Origin: Toxotes chatareus
Lineage: Eukaryota > Chordata > Actinopteri > Toxotidae
Direction of reading: 5' to 3'
DNA: 64,000 nt
NCBI GenBank assembly: GCA_016801885.1
Contig: CM028884.1
Coordinates: 26,807,577 to 26,871,576 of the forward strand
The notes beneath the pieces are model-generated. The model worked only from the letters and a program-made list of their open reading frames with translations. It ran no database searches and was not told the DNA's origin. Below are positions 49,243-60,833 of the stretch, one piece after another. The position numbers and the translations under genes were made by a program. How positions within the stretch are numbered: position 1 is the stretch's first letter; the number at the start of each line of letters is the position of its first letter.

Positions 49243-52200
49243 TCAGGACACGATCACCTGGACGTAGTTGGCGGGGTAGAGGCCGACCTGGCCGCTGCTC
49301 AGCTGTCCTTTACACCAGCCCTGCTCGTCCTCTTCGCCCAGCTTCAGCAGCTCCTCGCCTGGAAGGAAGAGGATGGGAAGTCAGTATACTGTCAAATTAA
49401 AAGCCTGGAGGAAGCGTTCATGATTGAGGTGATGAAAACTGGAGGAGAGGTCATCTGTACTCACACAGGTGAACTAATTTAGTTTATATTGATTCATTCA
49501 ATTACAATTTGACATTTTCGCTTTAAAAAACAACCCAAACAAATAATCTTTTATTAAAATGACTGCCAGTTTAACAGGAGGTAAATCTGGCCACGGGTCC
49601 TGGTTCAGGCTAAGCAGAGCTGAGCTGGGCTAAGCTTTGCCAAACTGAGGTCTCTCCCTCTGTGGTCCCATCAGGTCCCATTAGCTCGGTGTCCTTCTAA
49701 CCCCCCACGAAGCACGTCCGTCCACAGAGGACTGACTGAACCAGGTCAGGGCTTTACAGCAAAACACAACCAGCCACCTCCTGCTGAGAAGAGTCACCAC
49801 ACCGAGCACACAGAGCAAATTATCAGCAACTCTTTACAGCCTCTTTTAGCACATTGTTTTGGTTTTAAAGCGCATCAGCGATCACTTTTCCTAATTTCCT
49901 TATGATACGTAAAGCCCACTTAAATCCACGTCTTTAATGTTCCACTGTTCTCCAGCTGATCTCTCAGGACTCAGCACTTTCCCCAGAAAAGAAGTTGTCT
50001 CAGTAAATAATAAATAAATAAGACGATAAAGACGCTAAAAACAATCCTTGTAACTCGCAGACCCATGATTCCTTGTGTGAATTCTGGTTTTTATTCCTTT
50101 CACCGATTCAGGCCAAATACTTTCATATACATAGATCTATTTTTTTTATCTGAACCACCTCCACCCTCTATCTTCACATTCCCCCGATTCAGTGGCTTGA
50201 GGAGGATGTAAATGTGACGACCATGTGTCATGTGACCTACAATGAGGAGTTTCATGGCGGTAGCACAACCTACATAACAGACATAAGTAAGACTCGATGT
50301 TCATTTTGTGCCTGTACCATCATCTGGTGTTTTCAGGATCAGTTCAGCACCAGAGTCAATGCAGAGATTTGTCAACCTCAGTTTATTTGCTTTTTTTTTG
50401 TTTAAGTTTTTTTCTCTTTAATTAAAGAGCTGACAAGAACTGCTTCCTTTTAAAGAGCTGACCCGACTGGACTCAGAATCAGAATCAGATTATTCTATGA
50501 TAATCCTTCAAGTTAGGATGAACCACACAGTAGCAATATTCAATATTCAGATAGACATCAAAACATCCGGTGAATCAGGAAAATAAAACCAGTCAGAGCA
50601 GGTTTTATTTCCAGCAGGAATACCAGTGAGTTCTGGGTTCTTGAGTGAGAAGAGTTAAGTTTTAATAAAGCTGAGTTTTACACGAAAACTGGAAAAGCAA
50701 ATTACTCCATCAAAATAAAAGCGCAGCCTTTCTGTTTGTCTGTTCTGATTTAAAATTCATTCGGAGACAAACTTAAAATGCTTTTACTTCCAAACATCAT
50801 GCAGTGAAAGAACAAACACACACACACACTTCTCATGTTATCAGCAATTTTATATGTGGATCTGATGCAGTGATGATTCACGTCAGGTCACAGAAATAAG
50901 TCAGTTTTATATCATTAAAAGAATTTAAATATAACTTTAGAGGAGGAGAAAAATATTTTCTTTAAAGCTCAGTAAAGTAAAGTTTGTTCCAGCTTCACGT
51001 TGTTTGTAAACACAGGTGGAAACCAAAGAGAAAAGCTGATAAAGAAGTTTTATCAGTTTCTGTTTTACCTCTCTTCATTTATTCATTGTACAAAAGCTGA
51101 TTCGTTTCTGTGACTCAGACAAAATCATTTACGCAAAATCCACAAACGTCCAGCGACCGACATGCAGACTGAGGAAAGAAGCAATGAGTGTGTTTTCTGG
51201 GTGTGGTCCCCGCTGCGTCACAGTCCTACTGCGTTTAATCATCAGAACTCATGACTGACAACAACAACAACGTGTTTGACATGAGTGTGTGTGTCAACGT
51301 GTTAAGACGAGGCATCACAGGTGAACAGGTTTTGTTCTTGTTGACTTTTAATTTTTGCAAATTTTATGAAGAAACAATCGTCAAGAAAATAAGACCTGTC
51401 AATCAACCAAAAATCACCCCGCCCCTCCCCCCGTGATGCCTCCCATCTATCAGCATTAGTAAGGGTTAATACCTGCTTTAAAGCTGAGCTCATCAGCCTC
51501 CTGTCCCATGTAATCATAGAGCGCTCGGACTCGCACCCCCTCTACCTGCTCCTCCTCGTCCTCCCCCTCCCCCACGCCGTTCACCGCCAGCACCTTCTTA
51601 GGACTTTCCTCGTCTGACCAGTCTGAAGAATAATCTTTCACCCTGAGAGAGGAGAGAGGAAAGAAGAGGCGACTGAGAGGCAGGAAATCAGACACAGACA
51701 TCAGGGAGGCGTTACATCGGAGATCAGCGATCTCCGTCTCATCGGAAAACTGTCCATCTGTCCAGGCTAAAGCACTCGAATCACTAAATAGCTCACAAAA
51801 TAAAAACAGAACTGAATTGGTCTCTGTGTACAAATCTTTCCATACTTACACTGATAAACTTTTCTCTCTGTTCTCAAAAAAGCATAGACGTGTAAAAGCA
51901 TCCATTCAACACTGAAATGATCCGATCACTCAGAGAGGAACATATCTGATGTAAATCAAAGTGTCTTAAATCTCGTCTGGATTTTCTCCTGATACGAGAC
52001 ATCTGAAATAAAATGTAAACAGAGCCACAGTTTTAATAGAGATGGACAGTTCTGAGTGTAATGTGACAGCTTCCTGTCTCATGTGCAAGAGAAACCTTCT
52101 GTTGTCCAGGAACAGTCTCAGCAGCTTTATTAAACCATGTGGACCAATACTTTCACAGTGTGAAGACCAGTTGCCCCCGGGGTAATTACCCCCTTACCCT

Positions 52201-52532
52201 GCTCTCATTCTTCAGTTCCTTCAAAATACAAAATGTTGATGTTTTCAAAAACTTTTAAGGATTTGAAACAGAACCTGTTGGAAGCTTTGGGGACAGGATG
52301 GGATTCAATAAAGAAGCAGAGCAGGCGACTTACAGCCAAATGTTTGCTGCTTTTGAGAAAACAATGTTAGAGGCGTGAGAACGGTGTCTAAATCTGATAA
52401 CGAGGTCTGCAACACACACACACACACAGAGTCAGCTTTCTAGCTACTAATTAGAGTGTGTTATGCACAGGATGTGAACTCCTCAGGGTGACGACAAGGT
52501 AACAAACTAAACTACAGACTGCCTCTATCTCT

Positions 52533-52568
<36 letters not shown>

Positions 52569-52901
52569 TCAAAGACAGATACTGTACTCAGCTGAACAGC
52601 CTACAGGTATGTGATGTTTTCAGACTTTACCTCCTCCAACAAACTGAGGAAAACAAAGAATTACTTTGGTCATACTGAGAAAACCAGTCGATGAATCCAG
52701 TCCTACAATGAAACGTGGTGATAACGACTGCTGTAGACGTGGATGTGTCCTCCTACCTGCCGGTGTCCAGGGTGATAGGACTCGGCGGGACATTATCTCT
52801 GCCTGAGGAGACGATGTTTGTGAGGGTGACCACATTCTCCTCAGAGTGTCCACCCCGCTCCTTCCTGCTGATGGAGCGACTCGTCTCCGGAGACCACTCC
52901 T

Positions 52902-52937
<36 letters not shown>

Positions 52938-53497
52938 GAAAACAGATTTTTTTCTCTTCTTTTTCTGTTCGTTTCATTTAGTGAAAACAGGTTTACAAAC
53001 TGAATCTGTTCAGATTGTTGAATTCTGTACTGTGACGGTGCAGGGTTATCCTGTCAATCACTAAATTCAGCGTCAAACTGTGGTGAAACAAATTCATTTC
53101 TTAAACTTATTCGGCTGCTTCAGATGCGACGTTAACACACACACCCACACACAAATATTTCCCAATTAAAATTTAAATTAAAATGAGACCTGACATTAAA
53201 GTGAGCAACATTCATTCTTCTACAAATTATACAACAGGCTTTGATCTGGATCAAAAGCAGAGACAAAAAAAGCAAATGTGTTTTTTTGGTCTTGTTGGTG
53301 AGTTGCCCTGTGGTAGATAGTCAATGGCGTCTATAAGATCAAGCACACGCACGCACGCGCACACACATGCACAGAGCCATAATTTGGCCATAATAACATG
53401 GTGCTGACAGAAGTAGGTGGCTGGGGATACAGTTACTGGTATTTACAGTCTCAGTGGAGCACAGAACAAACTCCAAACTATCAGTGCTACAGGAGAG

Positions 53498-53532
<35 letters not shown>

Positions 53533-54743
53533 TGTGTGTCCTGTGTGTCCTGTGTCCTCACTGGTACAGATTTAACAGCCTGCATGCACAATATATAGCT
53601 CTCAGACAGGAAGATAACAGAGTGTTTACTGCTCCTTGCTTTTTCAGAAGCTTTACTTTTGAGGATCAACTCTGAAACAGACAGAATTAAACTTAACGTT
53701 ATGAATGAAAATAATGACAGAGAGTCCTCACAAGTATAGAAAGGCAAACCTCTGTGTGTGTGTGTGTGTGTGTGCGTTGGGACAATGGCTCTCTGTTTGC
53801 GTGTCAGTGGTGCTGTGGGAACGCCAGGAGATTCCTCAGAGGACAGAGGAGATTCATTTCTTTCTGCCAACATCCCTCTCTCTCCTTATTTTTCAATTTT
53901 GGAAAAACTGGTGAAGCTAAATACTGTTCGCTTTGTTTGTGCAGCAAAGATTCTCACACTGGCACAAGAGGTACCTGGATTTCCTTATATCCCACCGTCA
54001 TTTCCATAACTAAATAATTAAAAGCACATGCTGACAGTGCTGCTAATTTGTCATCAAGAAAGCTAATAGAATATTTTAAAAATCTTTTTTACCTCATTAA
54101 TATGCAAATATATGCAGCAAGACAAACAAACATCTAATCAGACCGTCTTCTCCATGTGGAGCGCCTGTGGCATCAGCGCGAAGTTTCTATTATGGGTTGT
54201 TGTAGATTTGTCGTGTTAAAAAACAAAACAAAACCCAGTCAGCTCATTAATCTGCACAGATTTATCAACACAACATGTTTGGGTTTTTTTTTGCCACGTT
54301 TCTGGTGTTAGCTTAACGTGTTAAGACGTTACAGCAAATCGTTTTTCCCTCTTTAATACATAACTTTCTGCAGGAACATGCTCCAAAATCTAATCAGACT
54401 ATCTGGTCCATACAGAGTCCCTGTGCTGGAGCCACTAACTGGAACCAACACTTTCCATTTCCTCGTATTATCCTCGTAAATATCAGGAAATCATTAGGAA
54501 TCATTATTATATAAATAAAAGATGGCCAAAAAGATCTTTACATGAGGAGTAAACACAGCTCAGTCTGAATGAACTGCTCAGAGCAGGTTCTGTATGAACA
54601 CACCTTCAACCTGCAGTGGGATTTTTACACATCAATAAATGGAACTGAAACATCTCAGATCTTCAAACTGACTTTCTGAGCTCCAGTTTCTGCATTTTAA
54701 GTTTTAAGTGTCATCTTCTTTGTATGATTTGAAATTTGAGGAT

Positions 54744-54779
<36 letters not shown>

Positions 54780-55814
54780 CCAATGTGTAGCTGCCAACAG
54801 TAAGTGGAACGCGGGAGGCAGGAATCCAGATGATTGTATCTCTACTGTGACCTGACAATAGGGTCTGTGGATCTTTTCAAAGACAGAAAACGGGACAATG
54901 CAGGATCCACAACGATTCCTTCAGTGTGTGAAGAGGGTGTGGAAACACCCGAGTTATATCATCCTCAGACCGGATTCTCAAAACCGCCAAACAAATGAAA
55001 GAACTTACTCTGAGGAAGAACCGATGCTCATGAAAATGGTGTGTTCAGATTTAACCCTGTACAATTATAAAACAGTGATTTGACTGAGTGGGTAGAATTA
55101 TTAAACAAACTGAAACAAAGGTCAGTGACCACAGAGAGAACCAGGACCTGAATTTCTCAGACTTCTTAAGTTAATCTATTTGAGTGAAATCTTTAAATCT
55201 CTGGGAACAATCAGAAACAGTAGAAATAATATATTTATATTATATAAACAATAATAAATGTTGCAAACCAGAGAAAAAAAGAGAAGGTGATCAAATACAA
55301 AGAAATTCTTAATTGCACTGCTTCAGCTAATATATCCATGCAGTTACACTCCTGACCAGATGGTGGCACTAATGAACAATTTCACTGTTGGTTTCATTTT
55401 GTTGACAAAGAATCATTTAACTGAAAGAAGCAAAAACAAAAGAGACTTGACTGTTTTCCTGTTGTTGTCAGTGTGAATATGTTTTTTAAAGTTTGGCATT
55501 GTGGGAAATTCATGAGTGTGCTGTCTTGCAGAGAGTGGGGCAGAAGATACTGCTCTCCAGTCCGTACTGGAGTGTGAAACTACCCAGCCAAGAAATATTT
55601 GGGCACAAAGCCTGCCTACAAGAATGAATGCGACATATTTATACTTTGGTTTTTGAGGTTTTAATTTGCTTCATGTTTGTTTCACGAACAAAAAGCAAAT
55701 AAAACAGCAGCTTGACAGAAAAGAAAATCCCGTTTTATGTTTGTTTACATCACAGACACATGAGACATTTCTCAGAGGGTGTGATCTGAAAAGAATACTG
55801 GAAAACTTCAATTA

Positions 55815-55847
<33 letters not shown>

Positions 55848-58800
55848 CGACTCTTTTCTTTTTTGTATCTGTAAATATTTGTTTGTCCTTATTGGCCCCA
55901 TCTGCAGCGTCAGATCTGTAGATTTCCACCAACAACTACAGAAACCTGTGTGTGTGTGTGTGTGCGTGTGTGCGTATGTGTGTATTGTGTGTACGTGTGA
56001 GTGTGAGTGAGTGTGTGTGTGTGTGTGTATTCCTACATTCCTGACCCCACTCAGAGCTCTCAATCGCACAACAAGGCTTTCACTGGAAGCCTGTTAAATA
56101 TTCAGTTTGTGTCTCTGAAACTCATAAACACACACACACACACACACAGACACTACACAGAACTGCTGCAGTCCTGCACAGTGCTCTTGTTTTCATCAAG
56201 ATGTTTGAAAAAAAAAAATGAATGAATGAATGAAGTTACATAAACAACACAAGTCTGAATTGAAATAGACTGAGTGTGTGTGTCTCAGTGTGTGTGTTTG
56301 TGCGTGCATGTCTGTCTGTCCACACCTCAAACTGCGGCCAGTTCATGCTCATGCCCGGTCCGTGGGTGTTCCTCCACCATCTGAGGTCCTCAGAGTCACT
56401 GGCTGATCGGATGGTCTGACCCAGGTCCCGGTGCAGGTCTTTGAACCTGTTGGACACAGTGACTGTTAATCATCACATCCACCCTCAACATTTGTCATGA
56501 TGGTTTTTCTAATCCTTCTTGTTTTCAGACAGATGTTATTATCTGTATCACAGAATATACAGATATTATTACTTTCAATGGAGCATTTAGCAGCTAAAGA
56601 GTCAGATTGTTCCTTCAGGAGTTGGTAGAAATAAAAGATAAAAGAGAGAATGTTCTTTGTAAAAAGTAATGTGACAAAGTTGTGTTCACTACTTTCCAAG
56701 GCCAAAAAAAAAATTGAAATTAAAAATCGGTAATTGCAATTTTTTGGCAAACAAATGCTCAATCATTCATTCGTGTGAAGTTGTGTTTGTGTCCATCTGA
56801 TGAATCTACGTCCAGTGTTCCCTCTCTTTTAGCTCTGTTTTTGGTCTCCACCAGCTCCTGAGGGAAATATCTGGCTCTTCCACCCCGTTCACCAGCTGCT
56901 CTCTGACTGTGTGTGTCTGCTGTTTGCTGCTGAGCTGAAAACTGAAAACATTTCATTCTTTCTTAACATAAAAATACTGATTAGTGCAGCTTTCAACACA
57001 GGTAGAAGGCAAGATGTTCCACCTTTAATCAAGATTAAAAAAAAAATAAGAAAGTACAGTGCTCATTCCCTGCATGTTATATTTACTGCAGCAGGTTCCT
57101 GATTACACTGTGTATTCTGGGGGCTGGGCCGTTTAAATCCTGAAACCTCCATTTAAAGGTGGAATGTCAGATAAGACCATTGTATGTTGCATATTTTCTA
57201 GTCGGCATTATCAGCTGCATGCTGCTGTGTTTACACTCAGATTTGATATGAAAAGAAAAAAACGTTGACAGACACTCTCTTAACTTGTGTAACTCAGACT
57301 CTGAATCTGAATCTTCAATCTTTCAATGAACACACAGCGACGTGAGAGCCGTATTAAGAAACTTGAAAAAGCTGTGAACCTACACTTTAAGGAGTCACAT
57401 GATGAAAATGTTGGGAACCGCTGCTCATGGATGGAGCTAATGAGAGACTCCATAAACTAAAGTTCGTCTGAGAGTCTGGACTCTGGGTTTGGACTGAGGT
57501 GACTGTAGGGGGGCAGGTGGTCTCTCATTATTTGGTCTGGGTCAGGAACCTGCACATGGCTTTGATTTTAAAGAAGAAACCACCTCACACCAAAGTAGAA
57601 CTTGAGTAGAAAAATTAAATAAAGGCAGAACTTGTACATTCCCACGTAAAAATCTCGCCACGGTGAGGTTTCTCTTCACAGAGTTAAACAAAGGTGAATC
57701 TGTTCAATAATTGGACACAGATCTTATTAGACTTTTACCGATCAGGGTTCCCATCGTAACAACGGCTTGTTTAAACAGAGTGAGGGCTCAGTAGTTAATG
57801 GACAACAGCACAAGCTTTCTATTAACTCCTGTGTACATACACACATGTTCACAAATCATGACACCTGCATGCCTTCACCCTGAGTCAAGGATAGTCAGCC
57901 ATCTAATCGCCCTCTGTTCTCTGAGGTTGTATGTGGATGTACATGAGTGTGTGTGTGTCCTACCCTTCTTTGGCAGACAGGTCGAGGTGTGTGTGGATGT
58001 CCAGCAGGACTTCTTTAAAGAAGCGCAGCCTCTTGCGCTCGGCCTCCTGCGTCAGGTCGAACACCTGCTCCATGTCCTCCATGTAGCGAGGGTTACAGCG
58101 GTTCAGCTCCTCCAGCGCCTTCTTGTAGCGCTCCTTCGCCTGTGACACACACACACAGAACTACTGAACAACCATTTGTCATCTCCCATTCAGAAACAGA
58201 CATAAATGTGGCCCCATGTCATCGTTTAGCAGGGTGTCTAAATTTTCAGACATCAAACTGAGAGACTGCTCGGAGCTGTCCCTGACCTGAGAATCAAGTC
58301 AGGCCGAGTCCAAAGCTACCCAGTCTAATCAGGTCCGGCAGGGTCTCGTTTTACTGCTGCTGGTCTCTGTCTTTGTGTCAACGTCTCTAACAATGGACCT
58401 GAGTGGATCTGATCACGTGGTGAATCACAATCACTGCAGAGAAAACTGTGAGGGGGAGAATGAGAACTTTGAGGCTTTGCTCTGACGTAGGGACTGGAAC
58501 TGAGCTTATTATAATAATAAAAATAATTATTATGATGATTATTAAATTACAGTTTTTTTGGAATTTGACTCACGGATATTAAATGTTGTCTCTTCTCTGT
58601 TTGTCGTCCATCTCTCTGCAGAATGTTTTATTGTTGGTGCAGGAGGTGGAAACAGGACTTTCAATGATTTATCATTGTTTCTGAAGCAATAAAAAAACGA
58701 ATTATTTTAGTTTCTGTAGCTTTACATTTGCTCCTTGAACATATTGTGTAGCTTCTCTGCTCAAATGAACTGATTGGTTAATTGACAGATTAATTGAGCA

Positions 58801-59451
58801 TCATGCTGCTGTCTGTGCTTGTGTTCTCTTTGTGTAAGTATCTACTCAGGTCGACTGCGCTTTGTATCGGGTGTAATCCTCCTCAGGTCAGTTCAGGTCG
58901 CGATCACCTTTGAACCCCACAGAGAAGGACAGGTCAACAGCGACCAGCAGGTTAGTGCTGTAACAGACAAACTATGACACTGGATTTCACTCCTCCTCCT
59001 CGGTTGCCTGACACAGCTCGTGTGTCCCGACTGACCCTGAGTTTGTCTCAGGATTTCCCTGTTTTCGGTTGATCATTTCCCTCCTCAGCACCCGCAGCTT
59101 CTCCTCTGCCATCGGGTTTGTGCAGAGCGGAGAACAGAGGAGACAAGTCTGGTCATGTTTCAAAGTCAAAAACACACACACACAGGTATGTTTTTCTGGA
59201 CTCCCCGACACACCCACACTGCTACAAGAGGAGCTCCGCATGGGACTCTGTGTCTGTGTGTGTGTGTTTATGCAAGTGTGTGAGCTTTGTACTTTCTCGG
59301 CCTCCTGGCTGCAGCGCTCCACCCGGGCCGTGTATTTGCGGACTTCCTCCTGAGACTTGGATGGGTCAGCCTTGGCATGCGTTTCCCTGGTAGCCGCTGT
59401 CCACTCCTCCTTCCTGGCCTGATGGTAGCTCTTCTTACTGGATTCCACCTT

Positions 59452-59489
<38 letters not shown>

Positions 59490-60704
59490 TTTGTAATCCA
59501 TACGGTTCCTATTTCTTAAACCACCAATTACATCACCTACTATCTCACAAACACTTGTCATAGTTTTATATCGTGTTCTTTTGGCGTAGAGGCTCCATTC
59601 AAAGCATGATTTTCTCAATTAAATCATTTGATTGTTCTGTAAAATGGTAAAAAAGTCCATCACAGTTTCCCACATCCCAAGAAGACTCAACATATAAAAA
59701 CTCCACATACAAAATGAAACACTGACCTTAATGTGCCACTAACTGAGTGCATAACTCTGCATAAATTTGTCATTTCCATTGAGTCACCTTAGTGTGCACA
59801 GCAGCCACCATGATGTGGAAACTTACAGGTGAGGCACGTGCTACAGACCGCCCTCAGGAACAGCTCAGGCGGTTCTCACCTCTTTCAGTTTGCGGACCCA
59901 GGGTTTCTGGGCCTTGCGGAAGCCGTCGTCTGCGTCTTTGGTCTCCCTAAAGCCTCCCATCATCTGCTTGTGGAAGGCATCCTTCTGCCAGTTGCGCACC
60001 TTCTCGCTGTCCTCGCCCGCCAGCTGCTCCCGCAGCTCCAGGTGCAGCTCGCTGAGCCGATCGGCCGCCTGCATGAAGGCATGCCACGCCTTCTCCAGAG
60101 TACCATACTGAGGCCCTGAGGAAGAAGAGAGTGAGTTTCTTAAAACAAAAAAGACAAAGAAAAAATAAATCAAATATTTGCTCAGATCTAACATCTAAAC
60201 ACCAAGCTGAACTGTTCAAATAGTTCAAACTAACAGATAAATGGTTAAAACAAAGAGCTAAAAGTAATATATGAACAGTTTTTACTGACCTTTCTCCACG
60301 ACGCCCCTCCACCTCTTCGCCCAGTCGCTCAGCTGCAGAGCGTAGCTCTTCTCTATCTTCGCCCTCTCCTGGAAGCAGCTGACCAGCTCGTTGCACAGCC
60401 GGTGGCCATCATCTATCCGCTTCACCGTCCTTTTGTAGTTTCCCGGCTGCAGAGACCCACACACAGACACGCAAAGAGAGAGGACACAGAAATAATAATT
60501 CACTGCTTGTTGATAATGTAGAAAAGAGTGAAGCAGATTTAACATGAAAAGAGTGAAAGAGGACAGATGGAACTGAGGAGTTAAAGGTGTGGAGTTTTTT
60601 CCACATGCAGGGCTGTGAAGCAGACAGTCTGTCAGCAGGGACTCATTATGTGTCCCTGTCTCTATCTAAAGGCTGCAGACCAACACAGTGCCTCATCTGA
60701 CTGC

Positions 60705-60735
<31 letters not shown>

Positions 60736-60798
60736 CTGCTGTACCTCCCAGAAGCTGTCAGAGCTCCCCAGGTCGCTGAGGTCTCCATTGGAAGACAT
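49243..60798 (-). CDS. pacsin3: PACSIN3/syndapin III, F-BAR and SH3 adaptor
   Basis: Cytoplasmic adaptor that bends membrane with its F-BAR dimer and recruits dynamin and N-WASP through its SH3 domain; PACSIN3 is muscle-enriched and linked to caveolae and TRPV4 endocytosis. Coding exons: 60745-60798, 60290-60446, 59880-60115, 59293-59448, 57964-58139, 56326-56446, 52757-52899, 51473-51642, 49243-49358. Phases agree; 1329 nt, 442 aa (human 424). F-BAR spans about residues 16-285 (GNYKRTVKRIDDGHRLC, AFHKQMMGGFRETKDADDGF, RYMEDMEQVFDL), then EDLRWWRNTHGPGMSMNWP, an acidic linker with SDWSDEESPKK, and an SH3 at about 382-442 (ALYDYMGQEADELSFKAG, GLYPANYV). EDLRWWR, ETHAKAD, ADELSF and the absence of NPF motifs fit PACSIN3 rather than PACSIN1 or 2. 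The gene is intact. Confidence 0.94.
52904..52936. repeat. (CA)n microsatellite at a pacsin3 3' splice site
   Basis: Read on the transcribed strand this is (UG)n followed by UACAG and the pacsin3 exon 52757-52899. Confidence 0.95.
55815..56031. repeat. (CA)n and (TG)n tracts facing each other in a pacsin3 intron
   Basis: (CA)n at 55817-55848 and an interrupted (TG)n at 55949-56029, about 100 bases apart, so the transcript could form a hairpin. Other pacsin3 intronic repeats lie near 52528-52564, 53500-53530, 53752-53775, 54747-54775 and 60706-60732. Confidence 0.85.
59454..59487. repeat. (CA)n microsatellite at a pacsin3 3' splice site
   Basis: On the transcribed strand (UG)n about 17 units, then UCAAG and the pacsin3 exon 59293-59448; the acceptor is thus weak (AAG) and lacks a normal polypyrimidine tract. 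Confidence 0.95.
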
Positions 60799-60833
60799 TT
60801 TGGGGTCGGCCTTACAGCACGGAATGATGGCGG
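60799..60833 (-). other. pacsin3 exon part upstream of the main start
   Basis: The exon that carries the main ATG (60798; context CCCCAAAATGT) extends up to an acceptor TTTTCTGTAG at 60834. These 35 bases are 5' UTR for the main start. They contain no stop in the frame of the ATG, which makes the upstream start at 62919 possible. Confidence 0.55.
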
